From Otatea glauca (Eukaryota; Streptophyta; Magnoliopsida; Poales; Poaceae), in NCBI GenBank assembly GCA_036346275.1, contig CM070728.1, forward strand, positions 20,732,723 through 20,796,722: a stretch of 64,000 nt of DNA, written 5' to 3'. Below are positions 22,853-36,094 of the stretch, in pieces; within the stretch, counting starts at the first letter, position 1; each line of letters begins with the position of its first letter. A program made the position numbers and the translations under genes. The notes beneath the pieces were generated by a model. That model had not been told where the DNA came from and made no database searches. It worked only from the letters and a program-made list of their open reading frames with translations.

Positions 22853-25800
22853 TCAGAAGTATTCCTTGTGGAAATGGAAGCGAGTTCCCGTCTTGTGGCT
22901 CATCTCGTGCGATAGACTCTTCAGCTCTTTTGCTAGCGTCGGCGCGCCGCAGTAGAAGACTCCTGCGTGCATCAGAATCATTCTTGTGAGCAAACGAATG
23001 TGTGGGTGTGATCGATGGACATCACTTGATTTCAGGAATATTGCTGACACCGTTGATGTAAATGGATATGCTGTCTGAGCGGAAGATTACCAACTGTTGC
23101 ATTCGGATGCTTGGAGGCAATTCTGGTGAAGACTTCCTTCCAGTTTGGTCTGGCAAAATGTGTCCTCACCTGTCGAGTACACAGCAGAAGTTCAGTTTTA
23201 GTCGGTGACTGTAGTCAGTCAGATATGAAAAAACAATTTACTTAAGGAAAGTTTGTGTGTAGTTCTTCCTTAGAGCAAAAGAATCTTCCGATCTATAATT
23301 GAAGAAGTGCCTATATGGCGAATGTTGTGATCCAACAACTGAAAGAAAAGAAGTTTACCCTGGTGCCTGAGACGATGTCGACACCGTGTTTGGCATGGTT
23401 CATAGCTTGCACCATAGACAGAAGAGTTGTCCGTGCATCACGCTCCTCGTACACGCTCGTCAGATAATTGTGCAACTCTATGACCCCCTGGTTAAAATTG
23501 TTTGACGATTTGTTCATCAATACAGTAAAAAAATTGCTGGGATATCAATAAACTACAAATATGGATGGATGGGTTTACAAAAAATAAAATTAAAAAGATG
23601 GATGGGTGTGGCAGTATGGCACCATACAACCCTTACCTTCTTGTCCATTTCAGCAACCTCATTCATCACTCCTTTGAACCATTCAAATGACAATGGCTCC
23701 CGAGTAACCCAGTAAAAATGTGCACGGCTTGTTCTGTACGCTCTCTTCCTGTTGCTACTGGATGTTGAGACACTGAAGCTGTTGGTGCTGTCCTCAGACC
23801 TACTAGTCTCCATTGCCAAGTCCTAACAGTTGCAGAAAATCATGCAAGCTTTAGACAGGCAGAAGCAGATTAGGAAACGGTTAAAATGGGAACAACATTG
23901 GATGAATCAGTACCATCAACTCTTCAGCTAGCTTAATGTTGTTAAGTAGGTCCCTTAGAATGCTTATGAATGGTGTTGCCCCGATTCCAAGGCCAACAAG
24001 AAGTAGAACATCATAGTTTCTGAAATCTTGTGCAGGGGCACCATATGGACCATCTACAAGCAATCTTGGCAAGCTGTGGCACACATAAGGAAAAAAAAAT
24101 CAGTTTCATGTCTACCACCTATGTAAACAAGTAGCCATGGAAAGGAATATTGGTTGACCTTCTTGGTTCTGCCACACCTAACTCGCCGAACGAAGCTCTT
24201 CTGTTAACGTGCGGTGAGAAGTAGTTCTCGACAAATATGCGCTTGAGCTCTTGTGTCCAGTCTCCGTTTGTGCGGATGTGAACACTGAGGTAATCATCTC
24301 CGGGAGCTGAAGTGATGGAAAAAGGATGCCTGAAGTAGAAATACAGAGAAGATGCAGGTGAATTTCTATGCTAGAAGCTAGATTAAGTCAAGGAGAAGGA
24401 AAAAGAAGGTCGTACAAACCATTCAAATGGAGAAATCATTGGACACTGAAGAAAGATATACTGTCCACTTCTATATCGAAATCCATAGGGCTTTGACATT
24501 GTTATGGTCAACACATTTCCAGGTAGAAGGCACACCTGAGTGAATCAAATTTACATAAGAACACATATTTGGACCTAGTTTCGTGTCTGTAAATGAATAA
24601 ATTTGCATGTACATCATTCTCTGTTTTTTTTACAACTTCATTATGTTTTTTCATAGTGATTTTGCTTAAGGAGTTTCTTCATGGTACACCTCTTTTAATC
24701 AAGACCAATGATTTTATTTGACCTAGTGGCTAATAGTTAATTGGATGATCTCTTACCTCAAGGCTAATATAGTCTTTGCACATGATAATTTGACGTTTAT
24801 TGGAAACAGTAAAATGGAAAGAGTCAACGCGATATATGGAAATGAACTCATTGCAGTTAATACTGCCCCTTGTTTTCTTTTTAAATAGCACTAATATGTT
24901 GAAACCGAGTATCCATACATGCATGCATGCTGCATGAGTATGGGTGTTGATGGAAACGTTGCAACCCAACTATTGATTTTTAAATTTAATTGGAAACCAT
25001 ATACTTTTCAAATTTAATCTAACATAGAAATTAAGTTATGTTATGCTCGAAATTTTAAGTTACTTTTGAATTTGAAATTTCGTTGATAATTTTGTATTGC
25101 TTTAAACGTTGGTACTTTCTAAAAACACAAATATTTTAATCTTTCCCTTAAATTTAAATAATATCGATTTCATATGTTTCATTTAAATTTCAAATTAGGA
25201 TGGTATTTACCACACATTTCAAATTTAACTAAAGGAACAACTTTCATACCTTTTCTTTTATACAATATTTGAACTAAGTCTTGTGCAGGAAAAAGGGACA
25301 ACATTGCCAAGATGTTGATCGAAATATCATAGACATTAGATAGCAACAATTTGCAAATATTTGGCGTGGATGATATGCTATTCAGATTAGTTTATAAAAT
25401 TATAGTATGGAAGGATATGCCAAATTAATATTTTACTGTTTTAGGTGTAATCTAGTAGGTGTTTCCTTACTGGTAATATTTGGTTTAAGCCCAAATTAAC
25501 CTCCATCAATCAACGGATGATATTTAAACCCCCCTCTTACCACGTAAGAGGGTGTACCGTAAAAGACCTCTTTGCTTAAATATATCTTGAATTTACATTC
25601 CTGAAAGGATTGTTGAACTGCAGTGAAAACAATTATCTGAAATACACCAAACAAGTTATTTAACATATGAAAGAATCGATATGTCCTTATAGAGTTTGGG
25701 GAGAGAATATATTTGATATTGTGATGGGCAGACGAGCACTGAGGACAGAATAAACTAATCAACAATCAGGCAAAAATCGGGGACCCTCGATGCACGAAAG

Positions 25801-28800
25801 TTATTAGAGAGCAATAGGCAATTTCTAAAGGACAGAAATGCTCGAGTAGAGCCTATATTCTGTTCTAGATGAACTAGTAGTGGCAACATGACTTGTATCC
25901 CACAATGCCACAACATTCTCCATTTCTCCAGTCCACAAACAAAACCCTTTATATAACTAAATCGTGTGCTTTCCAAGTTAAAATGATGGATTCAAGACCT
26001 TGGAACTTGTAATGGATCACTAATTCGAATCCGTGCAAGTTGTTGATCGCAACTTCTTTCTGTTTTAGTATTATCATATCGACCAATCAAACATGTAAGT
26101 TAATCCATTTGTATTAGTAAGACATGTCAAGAAAGCTCGGCATTCAGAGACTGCAGAAAATTTCCTGTCAGTAACAATGACAAGCTTACCTTCAAGATTT
26201 TGACAGGATAAGCATTTGACCGCAAGGCCCGTAGAATCCTTTCACCAACATAGAGCACCAACGGGACAGAAATGTACATCCATGTCTGAAATCACCAAGA
26301 GATCACATGTTATCGTGTTGCAGCGCGCCTAAACTCCACACTGGGGGAACACAATGTTGCTGTTTTCATATGATATTGTTTGAGAAGAAATTTCCACATG
26401 GCATTGTTCCAAAGGAGATAAGACAGACAATATGCACTAAAACAACAAATCAAACCACTCGGCTTGGCAGCTGTCAGATTCTTTGGTGCTTCTAGAATGC
26501 GCAACAGGGACATAAATCGTTTTATCCCCATGAATATAATAGAAATTTTAGCTTAATAAACATGTAGGCTTGTCCTGTTGTGCAGGATAGCACCACCTAC
26601 CAAGTACATCCAGGAGATCAGAGTACTTTCTGACATCTGAGGCTTCTGTATTGAGCAAATGGAATTTATTTATCTACAGTAAAATCCTACATGTTTACCA
26701 AACTGGCCTAACTGGCAATTGACTTGTAACTAGTAAAAGGGTTCTAAACAGCCTTCCCAATGGAAAACTGCATTTCTTGAGCAGAACACATTATGACATC
26801 ACGGTTCGACTTGCGCCGACGCCAATGCATCTGCCAGGTGCCAGCCCGACCCCACAGAATCTATGGCTCCGAGCAATTTCGCCTATGAAAAAAGCAATTG
26901 CAAATCGCAAAATGATTCAGAAAAAAACGCCCATTCCTCTAGAACGCAAGGTGGTCCTATCCCACGTAGCCGCACAAAAACTCCCCGCTGCATAACGCCC
27001 AACAGAAAAGCAGTGAAACTCCGTGCCACGCACTCCGATGATGAATTACATGTGAAGTTTCATTGTCACACGATACAAGTTTTTCTTTCTTTCTTTCCAT
27101 CTCTGCTCCTCTTTTGCCTTTCACTAGCTAGACAGGCTCTTTAATCCGATCCGATCCCTAGATGCCATTGCCACCACCTCCAATGATCCCTTTACAACCA
27201 AGGCCCCTTGGCCTGGGCGGCACGGCAATAATTGTACGTCTCGCAACCGCACCACATGTGACATGGGATGTTAAGCATTTCACCTCGCATTTCTTAAGTG
27301 CGGGTCACTGGTCACACACACACACAGCCATTACTAGAGAAAGGAAGGTAACAAGGGAAAACAACACTACTAGGAGTACTACTTAATGTAGAGTTTGGTG
27401 AGATGGTAATGGGCACCAAGCCAGCCAACCAAAATTAGTGGCATAAGTAAGCGTGGAAAAGTCTTAAGCCATCCGTCCACATGCCCACATGCATGTCGAA
27501 GCAGCCAGAGCCATGGAGGTGACGAGTTCGTGGCAAATGCGGACGGGAAGAAAGCAACACCGGCCGGCCGGTCGGTCGGTCGGTCCGTCACGTCGCGGCC
27601 GGGGCAGTAGGTGAGCGGGAATATACTAATCTCGGGGCCATGTGATCTGGGGTCAAAGCTAATGGCGACTTTGACAATGTGGTACTCAAACGGGAAGAAA
27701 GGAAGGAAAGGTAGCAAGCAGTATAGTATACTAGTAACAAACGAACAGGAGAAGTCTCCTGCACATTTCATCATTGTAAGCTTAAAGGCTAAGGCAAAGC
27801 TCATCGCTTGCAGATTTGGGGTGTCGCCTGGTCGATCATTATGTGATGTAGTGGTAAAATCATTCTAAATTTGTAGTCCCCCCTCGTGTAAAGTGGGGTA
27901 AAGCTGGTAGGCTTCAGCCTTAGGATGGCTGATGTTCATTCAGGGATGGATGGGGATTTGTTTTGTGCGGTACTGCTACCGGTGCTCCATTCTGTAAAGC
28001 AAGAAGAGGCGTTTACGCCCATTCATGCCATTAACAGATCCACTCTATATTGATGATTAGTCTTAGCGATGCCCACCTATTTCAACACCCAAATCCAAAT
28101 GAAGAACGCCCTGTAAAGTGATCACAGCTAGATCCACCAACAAACGTACGTAGGACCATGATCAATGAAACTCTGTTCCATCATCATCCTATATAGGCGC
28201 GCAAATAGTACTAGCAGCCCTACATTAAAAAAATGATTTAACTTGCTGCAGGATTCCTGTAGGAAACCCTAGATGATGTAAACTATTTTCCGTAAAATTC
28301 TTGCGAAGTCCCGAACTTACTAGGACATGAAGTCATGAACTTACGCTCAATTCTTAACGAAATGGCCTTCACCTTAGCAAGATTTCGAGTGCTCCGGCGA
28401 TGTAAACATTGCAGGGCTGGCAAGGCGACCTAGTAGGCCACAGCTGACAGGGATTCATGTCCGGAAGACGGGCCCGGAACTGCTCAACACTTCAACAGCA
28501 CAGTTCGATCCATTCATGGATCTGGCGACGTCGAGACGATCAAACAGCTACTACACACGTCAGTACGTACGCTGCACTTAGCTGTGGAGCACATCATCAC
28601 TAGCCGACGTGTTCCGTGACAACTCACAGCAACTACAACCACCATGTCGAATCTGCTATGCCCTGCCTAGCTATGCATTCTCTGAACGCGGCCTATTTAT
28701 GAGCTTGGCCGGACAAAACGCGACGCTTTCCTTGACCACCCCGAACAGAGCAGAGCAGGACAGGTCTGGGGCTGGCTGGCAGGCATGGCTCCGGTTTGAC

Positions 28801-31800
28801 CCCGGCGCCACCGACATTAACATCTGTCCTGTACCCGTACCCATGGCCAGGCCACCGTGCACAGCAGCAGGCATGGAGTACTGTATAGCTCAGCTATTGA
28901 GTTCGGAGTTTCAGGCTCATAATTCTTCTCCTTTCAAAAAATAAAAAGATCTCATAATTTTCTTCCGTCATAGTTTCTTTAAGTATGTTGGATGAGACGA
29001 ACCAAGACGATTGACTTTGGTTTGACAGAGAAACAGGCTCACTGAACCTTCCTCTTTTCTTTTGGCACGATTCCTCTCATGAGCCATGGCAAGATATTTT
29101 TTTTTGAGTGAGAGAAAGACACAGAGAGAGTGACACGAGCCGTTTCTAGAAGATGGCAACATAAAGCAGCGAAAACCAACTAACGCCCTCGAAAACGGCG
29201 TTTCCAAAGAAAGCGTGCGCACGGGCAGCTATCACCTTTTCCCGACGGACCAAACAGAAAACCGTCGCCCTCGTGAAAGCTGCACGGCGCAACCAACCGT
29301 TTACTGACAACTACGAGTATAATCCCATTAACCTCGTCAAAAGCACCACATGCAAAAATTACTAAGAAAAGGTGTAAAAGCCATGCGACGATCGTACGCA
29401 CGTACCGTTTTCTCGTACCAGCGGCGCACGAGGAAGAGGAAGTAGCCGTGCGCGAGGAGGAGCGCGTAGACGATGCCGAGGAGGTGGTGCGAGTACCAGA
29501 AGGCGTTGAACCCGGCGAGCCGGTTGAGCGGGGCCGGCAGCCGCGCCGCCGCCGCGGCGCCCTTCTCTCCCTTGCGGAAAGGGTGCGTCGCCAGCGTGAA
29601 GGACACCGTCATCAGCACCACCATCGCAATGCCCGTCATGCCCTCCACGCCGGAGAGCAGGCCTGCGTAGGTGGGCTTCGTCAGCCCGAACGCGCCGGCC
29701 ACCAGCCGGTACTCCTCCGGCCCCGCCGCGATCACCCGCGGGAAGTCGCACGCCAGGTGGTTCCCCGCGTGCAGCGTGATCCCCACCACGATCGCCGTCG
29801 CAATCATCTGAAATGTTGAAACAAAAAGGACAGTTTAATTAGATCTTTGCCTAGTAAAAGTTCTTGAGAAATATTGTGATGTTAATAAAGACGGTGGGTG
29901 AATCAAGCAGGAGTACATGGCAGGCGTGAGTAAAGTGAGAAAAGTCTCAGGCTACCACATGACAGTGCCCGTTCCAGTTTCCACACAGGATCCAGGAGCA
30001 ACGGGGCTCCACATGGCCGCCCAATCATGGCGCGCCACGTTCACCCTCCCCAACTACGACAGACCGCCTAACAACCCGGTCGCCGCAGTTAACAGACGTA
30101 ATTACTGCTCCCTTTGCGAACGTCTCGCTCTGTGACTTTTTACAGTTTTAAGGTTAAACTTCAACCGCTAATTTTACATTAATATATTTATAAAATGTAG
30201 TTTGATTAATAGAAATATTTAGAAAATAAATATTAGTTGAAGATTACGAAGTTTGAAATCAAGTCAACGTAGCCACTCGCTTAATTACCAAAGAAAGAAA
30301 AAAGGGGTAATGAGCTGGCATGCCACCTCGGACACGAGACGATATTTCCCGAGGTGTACGGTGTACCTTGTGGAACGTGATGTTGTCGTCGAAGGGGACG
30401 AAGAAGCGGGCCCAGGAGGAGCGGAGCCACGTCAGCGTGTTGCGGCAGACGGGGAGGAGGACGAGCGCCATATTGAGCTTCAGCGTCTCGGCGGCGCCCT
30501 TGGCCGTGGGCAGGCAGTACCCCATCACCCGGAACGCCGCCGTCCGCCGGTACTGCACGAACTTCCACACGAACAGCGCCGCCATCGCCGCGAACCACAG
30601 CGCCAGCACCCACGCGCGTCGCCAGTTCTCCTCCGCGGCCACCCGCACCCGCGCCACCGCCTTCCTGATCACGCCCCGGCCCCACCCGCGCCGCCGCTCC
30701 CGCACCCCGTCTGCTCGACGCCGCCCCTCCCCTCCCGTCCCCACCGTCACTGTCCCGCCGACGCCGCCGAGGTTCTGGCTCCACTGGGCCCCGCTCGCCG
30801 TGCTCAGCGGCCGGCTGTAGTTCATGTAGGTGTCGCGCTGGAGCAGTAGGGCCTCCAGCTGCCACAGCTGGCCATCGATCGCCGCAAAAGGCATCACACG
30901 TGTCATCAGCTCAGCTCATCACGGCAGAGTGTTGATCAAAATGGACAAGAGCGGTATATACGTAGAGTATACGGCCAAGAATACGTACGCACCTCAATGT
31001 AGCCGAGGTTCTCCGGGTCGAGCTCCTCCATGATTAGCAACGCGTACTCCTCTGCCTGCTCCTTGAGCTTCGCCAGCTTGTTCGCCGACGCGCTCAGCAC
31101 GATCAGCTGCGTGCGTGTCGCAAAAAAGATCAAGCAATCCGCTGAAGCGTCAGGTGAAAGTAACAACAGCGATAGTTACCGCACTAATTAATTACGACTA
31201 ATGGAGAACTGGGTGCCTACAAGAAGTTTGTAATTCTAGTGGAGAAGTAAAAAAGTACTTTAGGAAAGTGTTTTAAACAAGTCACCTCCTGTACTTCCTC
31301 CCTCGTTATCCTCCCGTCCACGTTGGTGTCCACCCTGAATTTGGGGCCAAGAACGGCAGAAGAAGAAGCATATCAATAATCTGCGAGATTAGCAGTAGTT
31401 GCGTGCGTGCGTGCGCATCGGAAATCGGGACGGATCGATTGAACGAACGTTACTTGGGATCCGGTGAAAGAAAATTAACGGGGGAGGAGGAGGATTCAGT
31501 GGTTCAGTACATGTCGAAGAAGATCTGGAGCCGCGCGTCGAAGCTCTGGTCGGAGATCTGGAGCCAGAAATCGTAGAGCTCCTCCCTGGTGATCCGCTCC
31601 AGGTTCTGCCGCCGCCGCCGGGCCAGCGCGTCGAAGATGCCCACCGCGAACTCCTTCGAGTCCACCATTCCTGATTTGATCGAGACACGCAGCACGGCGA
31701 AGAACGTCGCGATTACTAGTAGTTTCTTGCGTGTCTAAATAACACCAACAGTGCTAAATGCAATGGTAGCCACTGATGGGAAGCAGTGTGCGACGTGCGC

Positions 31801-32466
31801 GCGTACCGATGCATTCGCCGAAGTCCTCGCGGGACAGGAGGCCGTCGCGGGAGAGGGCGTTGAAGCGCTCCTCGACCCGGCGCCAGAGCTCGGCGGCCTC
31901 GACGGTGCCCGTGGTGCGGCTGATGAATCGGAGGCCCTTCAGCGCTCGCTTGGCACCGGCGCGCGACCGGTTCTGGCGCGCCTGGATGCGCCGCCTCTCA
32001 CGCGCCGCCATTGCCGCCTCCCGCTGCAGCTCCGCGGGCGTCGGCTGGCGCGGCGAGGGCGACGGTGACGGCGACCGCAGCCACGCGAACTTCTTGCGTA
32101 TCTTCGACGACGTCGACGAGCACCGGCTCAGGCTCCGGGTGCCCCCCTCCGGCGTGTGCCCCCCGCCGGACGGCGCTGTGCCGTAGAGCGCGGCGCTGGT
32201 GGGCGTGACGCTGCGCACCACCATGGATTCCTCGTCGAGCTCCAGCATGACCTCGACCAGGTCCCCCTGGTCGGCGAGGAAAGCCGGCAGCATGCCGCCA
32301 CCCACGCCGCTCCCGGCCGCCGCGGCAAAGAATTCCTCCCCATAGGCGGTGGTGAAGGACTCGTTGTCGGAGGCGTCGGTGCTGGTCGTCTGGTCGTCGG
32401 CGAGGTAGTCCGCGATGCGCCGGTGGCCGCTGCGCCGCGCGTTGCTCCGCGCGACGGCGTCCACAT
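22853..32466 (-). CDS. RBOH: Respiratory burst oxidase homolog (NADPH oxidase), 14 exons, start codon damaged
   Basis: Plasma-membrane enzyme that passes electrons from cytosolic NADPH through FAD and two hemes to O2, making apoplastic superoxide. Exons on the minus strand, all GT-AG: 31807-32466, 31511-31670, 31286-31334, 30993-31106, 30367-30867, 29406-29807, 26190-26285, 24420-24535, 24159-24329, 23914-24073, 23637-23822, 23359-23487, 23091-23169, 22853-22962. All phases join into one frame of about 976 residues. EF-hand loop DTNVDGRITREE at 275-286. Heme histidines by spacing: H493/H507 and H601/H614. FAD motif HPFSITSAPGD at 700, NADPH motif GLGIGATP at 783, C-terminus HFHKEYF. No in-frame ATG opens the conserved N-terminus: ATGTGGACG at 32,466 looks like ATGGTGGACG minus one G, and ATT at 32,530 stands in a Kozak-like context. 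The first in-frame Met is at 32,293. Ca2+ (EF-hands) and N-terminal phosphorylation are the usual controls in this family. Confidence 0.93.
24536..26189 (-). other. RBOH intron 7
   Basis: 1,654-bp AT-rich intron between exons 7 and 8. It holds short TTTAAATTTAA-rich stretches, a CATGCATGCATGC run near 24,918 and a perfect 9-bp inverted repeat (CCCTCTTAC and GTAAGAGGG with a 3-base loop) at 25,532-25,552. No separate gene seen. Confidence 0.7.
26286..29405 (-). other. RBOH intron 6 (3.1 kb)
   Basis: The largest intron, between the exon that ends the transmembrane core and exon 7. It contains a CA microsatellite (27,313-27,327), a CCGG/CGGT-repeat run (27,560-27,590) and no convincing coding sequence. 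The duplicated segment breaks off inside this intron at the right edge of the window (28,125 matches 64,000), so exons 1-6 are seen only once. Confidence 0.7.
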
Positions 32467-34004
32467 GGCGCCACGGGAGGAAGAAGAAGAAGAAAGAAAG
32501 CTTCGGCTTCGGCTTCGGCGGGGAGGCAATGGTGGTTGCGTTCTTTTATTAAGATACACGTAATGCTCGTTATCCCGTGGGCTGCCTACGCCTAGGCTCG
32601 CGCCGGGCGGTGACGCGGTGATTCCCTCCTCTCTCCTCTTTTTTCTTCCTCTTCGCGCTCGCGGTGCGGTGCTCTGTTGTTGCGTTCCGCCTCGCCACGC
32701 CTCGGCTTGCTTAGCTTTTGGCCGCTTGGAACGGAACGCCTTTTCCCTTCCTCCCGCTGCTCTGCTCTGCCGATCGGCTGGGCGCCCCCCGAAAACGAGC
32801 TGCGCACGCCACGACTTCAGCGCGCGCGCGGTGGGTGCTCGGCGGGTCGGGTCGGGATGCGGTCGGTGTAGAAAACCTTAGACTCTTCCAAATGAGGTGG
32901 ACTGCGCGCCACTGCGGCAAGCGACTGTCCTCTGTACCGGGGGGTTAAAATAGGGAGAGTCAAGCGACCGTTCGTTTGGAGCGACGACTGTGGTTGGGCT
33001 TTCGAATACCAGGAACGTTTCGACATGAACGCGGTATATATTTTCCTTACGAGAGACTTCACCTTTAACCTCCCTGCTGCCCTGCATGCAATGGCAGCTT
33101 GGTAAGCATGCTGAACGACGGTGGCCGGGGTGACGAGCATAGAGTTGGTAAGTTCGACTGACGTAGGCTTCTCTTAAAAAAATTATGCCGATACTGGCTT
33201 GCGTTGTTAGGAGTGGATCGACTTCCGGGGTCCCAGGCCGAACCAAGTTAAGGTTGAGCTTGCTGCTCTTTTATAAGCGCGGGTCAACTGTCGGAGCTGG
33301 AAGGTGACGACATTTGTTTTGTTCTCCTTTCAAGAGTTTGCTTTTTTACATGGCTGTTCTTACGTACGTTTTTGGAAGCGGATCCTATTATCACATCACG
33401 ACTGTTCTATTAGTATCATGTGAAGAAAAGAAACCCATGTTTTATTACTTTACATCTGGAATTGTATTAATTACTAGTTGGCATGACATATGGCTGGGGA
33501 TCGATAATGTGATACGCTGGCATTTTGCCCGTGATTTAACGGCACTAAGAAGTATTTTTCTTCTTATTTGGTAGTAACTTACAGTTACTACATCTAGTGT
33601 ACCAATTTACTGTAATAATGTTAGGTGAACTAACCTAAGGGCTGAAGCTGCCTATTGTGATGGGTAGATCAGTGGCCTAGTCATCAGGCAGGCTTCGTTG
33701 GGCTTGAGCCCACCCTATGCCGACGTCGGTAACCTTGCATGAGGTATTTTATTATATTTCTTTCTTTCTTTTATTTCTCTTGATTCATGTATGAATTTGG
33801 ATTGTACAAGACTATGTTTGCTATATTTATATATGAATTTATATTGTACAAGACTATATTTGCTATGTTTGTCTCAATTTTACTCAATTTGCTTCCGTTT
33901 CAGTAAAAAAAATAGCTTGTTCTTTTCAAGCTCTCTTTTTATTTTCATCCTGGCTTTGTACCGTGGCTTTTGGCGCAGGCTCAACAACCCTCAGGAGTTA
34001 GTCT
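32467..34004. other. Region upstream of RBOH
   Basis: Probable RBOH 5' UTR and promoter. A CT-rich leader (minus strand) lies directly upstream of exon 1. A TATAAAAG on the minus strand at about 33,268-33,275 is a possible but distant core promoter. 33,791-33,875 holds two tandem copies of a 42-bp AT-rich unit (TGTACAAGACTATGTTTGCT). No other gene supported. Confidence 0.4.
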
Positions 34005-34220
34005 TGTTAGAAATGAGGCCCAAGTGGCCTATTTATCTCAAATGCCAAAGCTACAAATAATAGTACCATATTGCTAGTTGAGAGGGGAGAATACCAATTT
34101 AAAAGGGAGAGCTCCCACCATATCTTGTAATGAGGCATATGGAGGGTGAGGAGCTGGCTAAAGTCACACGCACGCACGCGCGCGCGTATTTCGCGAATTA
34201 CCGCGTGTTTTTCCCGCGTG
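34005..34220 (+). repeat. Copia LTR 5' fragment
   Basis: Matches 35,166 onward through AATACCAATTTAAA, ATCTTGTAATGAGGCATATG and ATTACCGCGTGTTTT, then breaks at about 34,220 and joins RNase H sequence. The breakpoint is abrupt with no evident filler. Confidence 0.8.
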
Positions 34221-34483
34221 CTGCAGTTTCATGGAGGTCTTGCAAACAGACCATATTGACGAGGTCAACCATAGAAGCTGAACTCGTAGCACTAGACACA
34301 GCCACTGTTGAGGCTGAATGGCTTAGAGAGCTACTGTTGGACTTGCCATTGGTTGAGAAACCAATACCGGCGATCTTAATGTCTTGCGATAACCAAGCAA
34401 AGTTGACTAAGGTTATGAGTACTAAGGATAACATGAAGTCCTCCGGACATGTGAAGCGTAGGCTTAAAATCGTCGAAAATTGA
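34221..34483 (+). pseudogene. Copia RNase H fragment
   Basis: Reads AVSWRSCKQTILTRSTIEAE, then a LVALDTATVEAEWLRELL segment, ILMSCDNQ and KDNMKSSGHVKRRLK, the usual C-terminal end of Copia pol. The expected catalytic context is partly altered and the upstream RT is missing. It is followed by about 680 bp of 3' untranslated element sequence and a purine-rich tract (TTGGTGGGGGA) directly before the LTR at 35,166. Confidence 0.85.
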
Positions 34484-35165
34484 GAAACTCGAGTTATTGC
34501 TGTGAATTATATTCGTCTTGAGAAAAATCGTGGATCCTTTTACAAAAGGACTTGCAAAGCGATTTCCATTGCGTCTATGGACATGGGCATGAGGCCGTTT
34601 GAGTTACACCACAACGGTAACCCTTATCTTCTGATCGGAGATCCCGTGAATTAGATAATGGGAAAAACAAGTTGATGTTGTAACAAGAGAGTACATATTA
34701 TTAAATTTGTACCTGTGTCCAAATAGACAAAGTACTCTCGACTGTATGGAAGGTTGGCTTAAAGCCTTAATGTATTCTAGTGTCAAAGGAAAAAGGTATT
34801 GGCCTACAGGATACCTAAAATGAATACACCTACTTGAGCCTAACTGTGAGGTCGCAGTTCACGAGAAAGGGGCATTCTCTAGAAAGCTCATGAGAAGATT
34901 AGGGAGCATGACCATTTAACGCTCCGTTGAGGTGAAGTTCTTTGGCAGCCTAGTATCAGTTAAGATTTCGGGTGAAATCAAACCACACAAAGCTATGAAT
35001 TCAAGGCTTAGTCCATTCATTAGCTGTGGGAGGATGGATCACGTTACTCTAGGTGAAAGTTCAACCCGTATGGGACTTACACCAAAACACTGATATATTA
35101 AACGAAGATTCAGCACAGTGATCAAATTTTTTGAGCCTTTGTCAACTTCGGCATTGGTGGGGGAT

Positions 35166-35910
35166 TGTTAGAAATGAGGCCCAAGTGGCCCATTTATCTC
35201 TAATGCCAAAGCTACAAATAATAGTACCATATTGCTAGTTGAGAGGGGAGAATACCAATTTAAAGGAGGCTCCACCATATCTTGTAATGAGGCATATGGA
35301 GGGTGAGGTGGCTAAAGTCACACGCGCACGTTGCTGCATGTGCAGTATTTCGTGAATTACCGCGTGTTTTCCCGCGTGACTTGTGACTTGCGGCGTCGCG
35401 AGTCGCCGTCTGCGTGGATTAAATTCTGCATGCGTTTAAACCCTTTTTAAATTTTCGGTTTCTCTATTATTAGTGAATTGATTGGGTCATTTATCGAGAA
35501 TTGAAACAGCCATGATAATGGCGTCGATTTCTAATAAAGCGTCAATTGAATGACCTGCGATTACTAGCATTTAATGGTGACCGTTCTTGGTGTGAGGCTA
35601 TAAAATGCGAGACGTCGGGCAGATAGTGCGGTTGATTTTTGGCTCGATACCGTGTTCATCCACGGTGATCGTATTGCGTTTTGTCTTGCACTTGTTCTTC
35701 ACCGACCTTCCTCTTGGCGTGCACCGCGAGGCAAGGAGAGCGGGATCTCGAACCGTTGCCCGAGAGAACACGTGAAGGCGGCAATAAGGTTTCGGGCAAC
35801 AAGAATCATGCGATCGCCGAGCTCTTCATCTTGCGATCCACGACGACGACTTCTTCCTCGGCGGCCGCTATCTGCGTACTTCCTTTTCCTCATCAAGCCT
35901 ATCGTAAGAA
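35166..35910 (+). repeat. Copia LTR (shared), with TATA box
   Basis: Starts TGTTAGAAATGAGGCC after a polypurine tract and carries a TATA box (CTATAAAATG at 35,599-35,608), so transcription of the right-hand unit would start near 35,630. The 3' limit is only estimated, because no second full LTR is visible and I found no standard primer-binding site. Confidence 0.6.
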
Positions 35911-36094
35911 TTTTCCTATTCTTCCTCTGTGGATCGATCTATTTTACAGAAATATGTGGTGTCTTTTACCTTACCTGTTGTGTTTAATCTTTTTAGAAAT
36001 TAGCTTAATTTTCAAATCTAAAACACAAATAATACCTAGTTGCTTAACAATCCAGAAACCTTATTGTTATTATTTGTGTGATTGTGATTCAGCA

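Larger units (their letters stand above)
2837..28125 (+). repeat. Large direct duplication, copy A
   Basis: Corresponds in order and orientation to 38,732-64,000. The offset is about 35,882 at 15,241, 35,869 across RBOH and 35,875 at the right end; small indels explain the drift. It includes the Gypsy element from late gag onward, the small membrane-protein gene, SINE, hAT element, MITEs and RBOH exons 7-14. Confidence 0.95.

Noticed and set aside
27379..27804. 141-codon minus-strand frame inside RBOH intron 6
   Set aside because: It is disrupted by homopolymer differences in copy B, has no domain, and lies inside an intron with intact flanking splice sites.
30253..30849. Plus-strand frames opposite RBOH exons 1, 5 and 6
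   Set aside because: GC-rich shadow frames on the antisense strand of well-supported exons.
31754..32068. Plus-strand frame opposite RBOH exon 1
   Set aside because: Antisense shadow of a GC-rich exon; the minus-strand reading joins the rest of RBOH in phase.
33640..33760. tRNA- or SINE-like wording upstream of the Copia element
   Set aside because: No credible B box and no target duplication; not enough to call a SINE.
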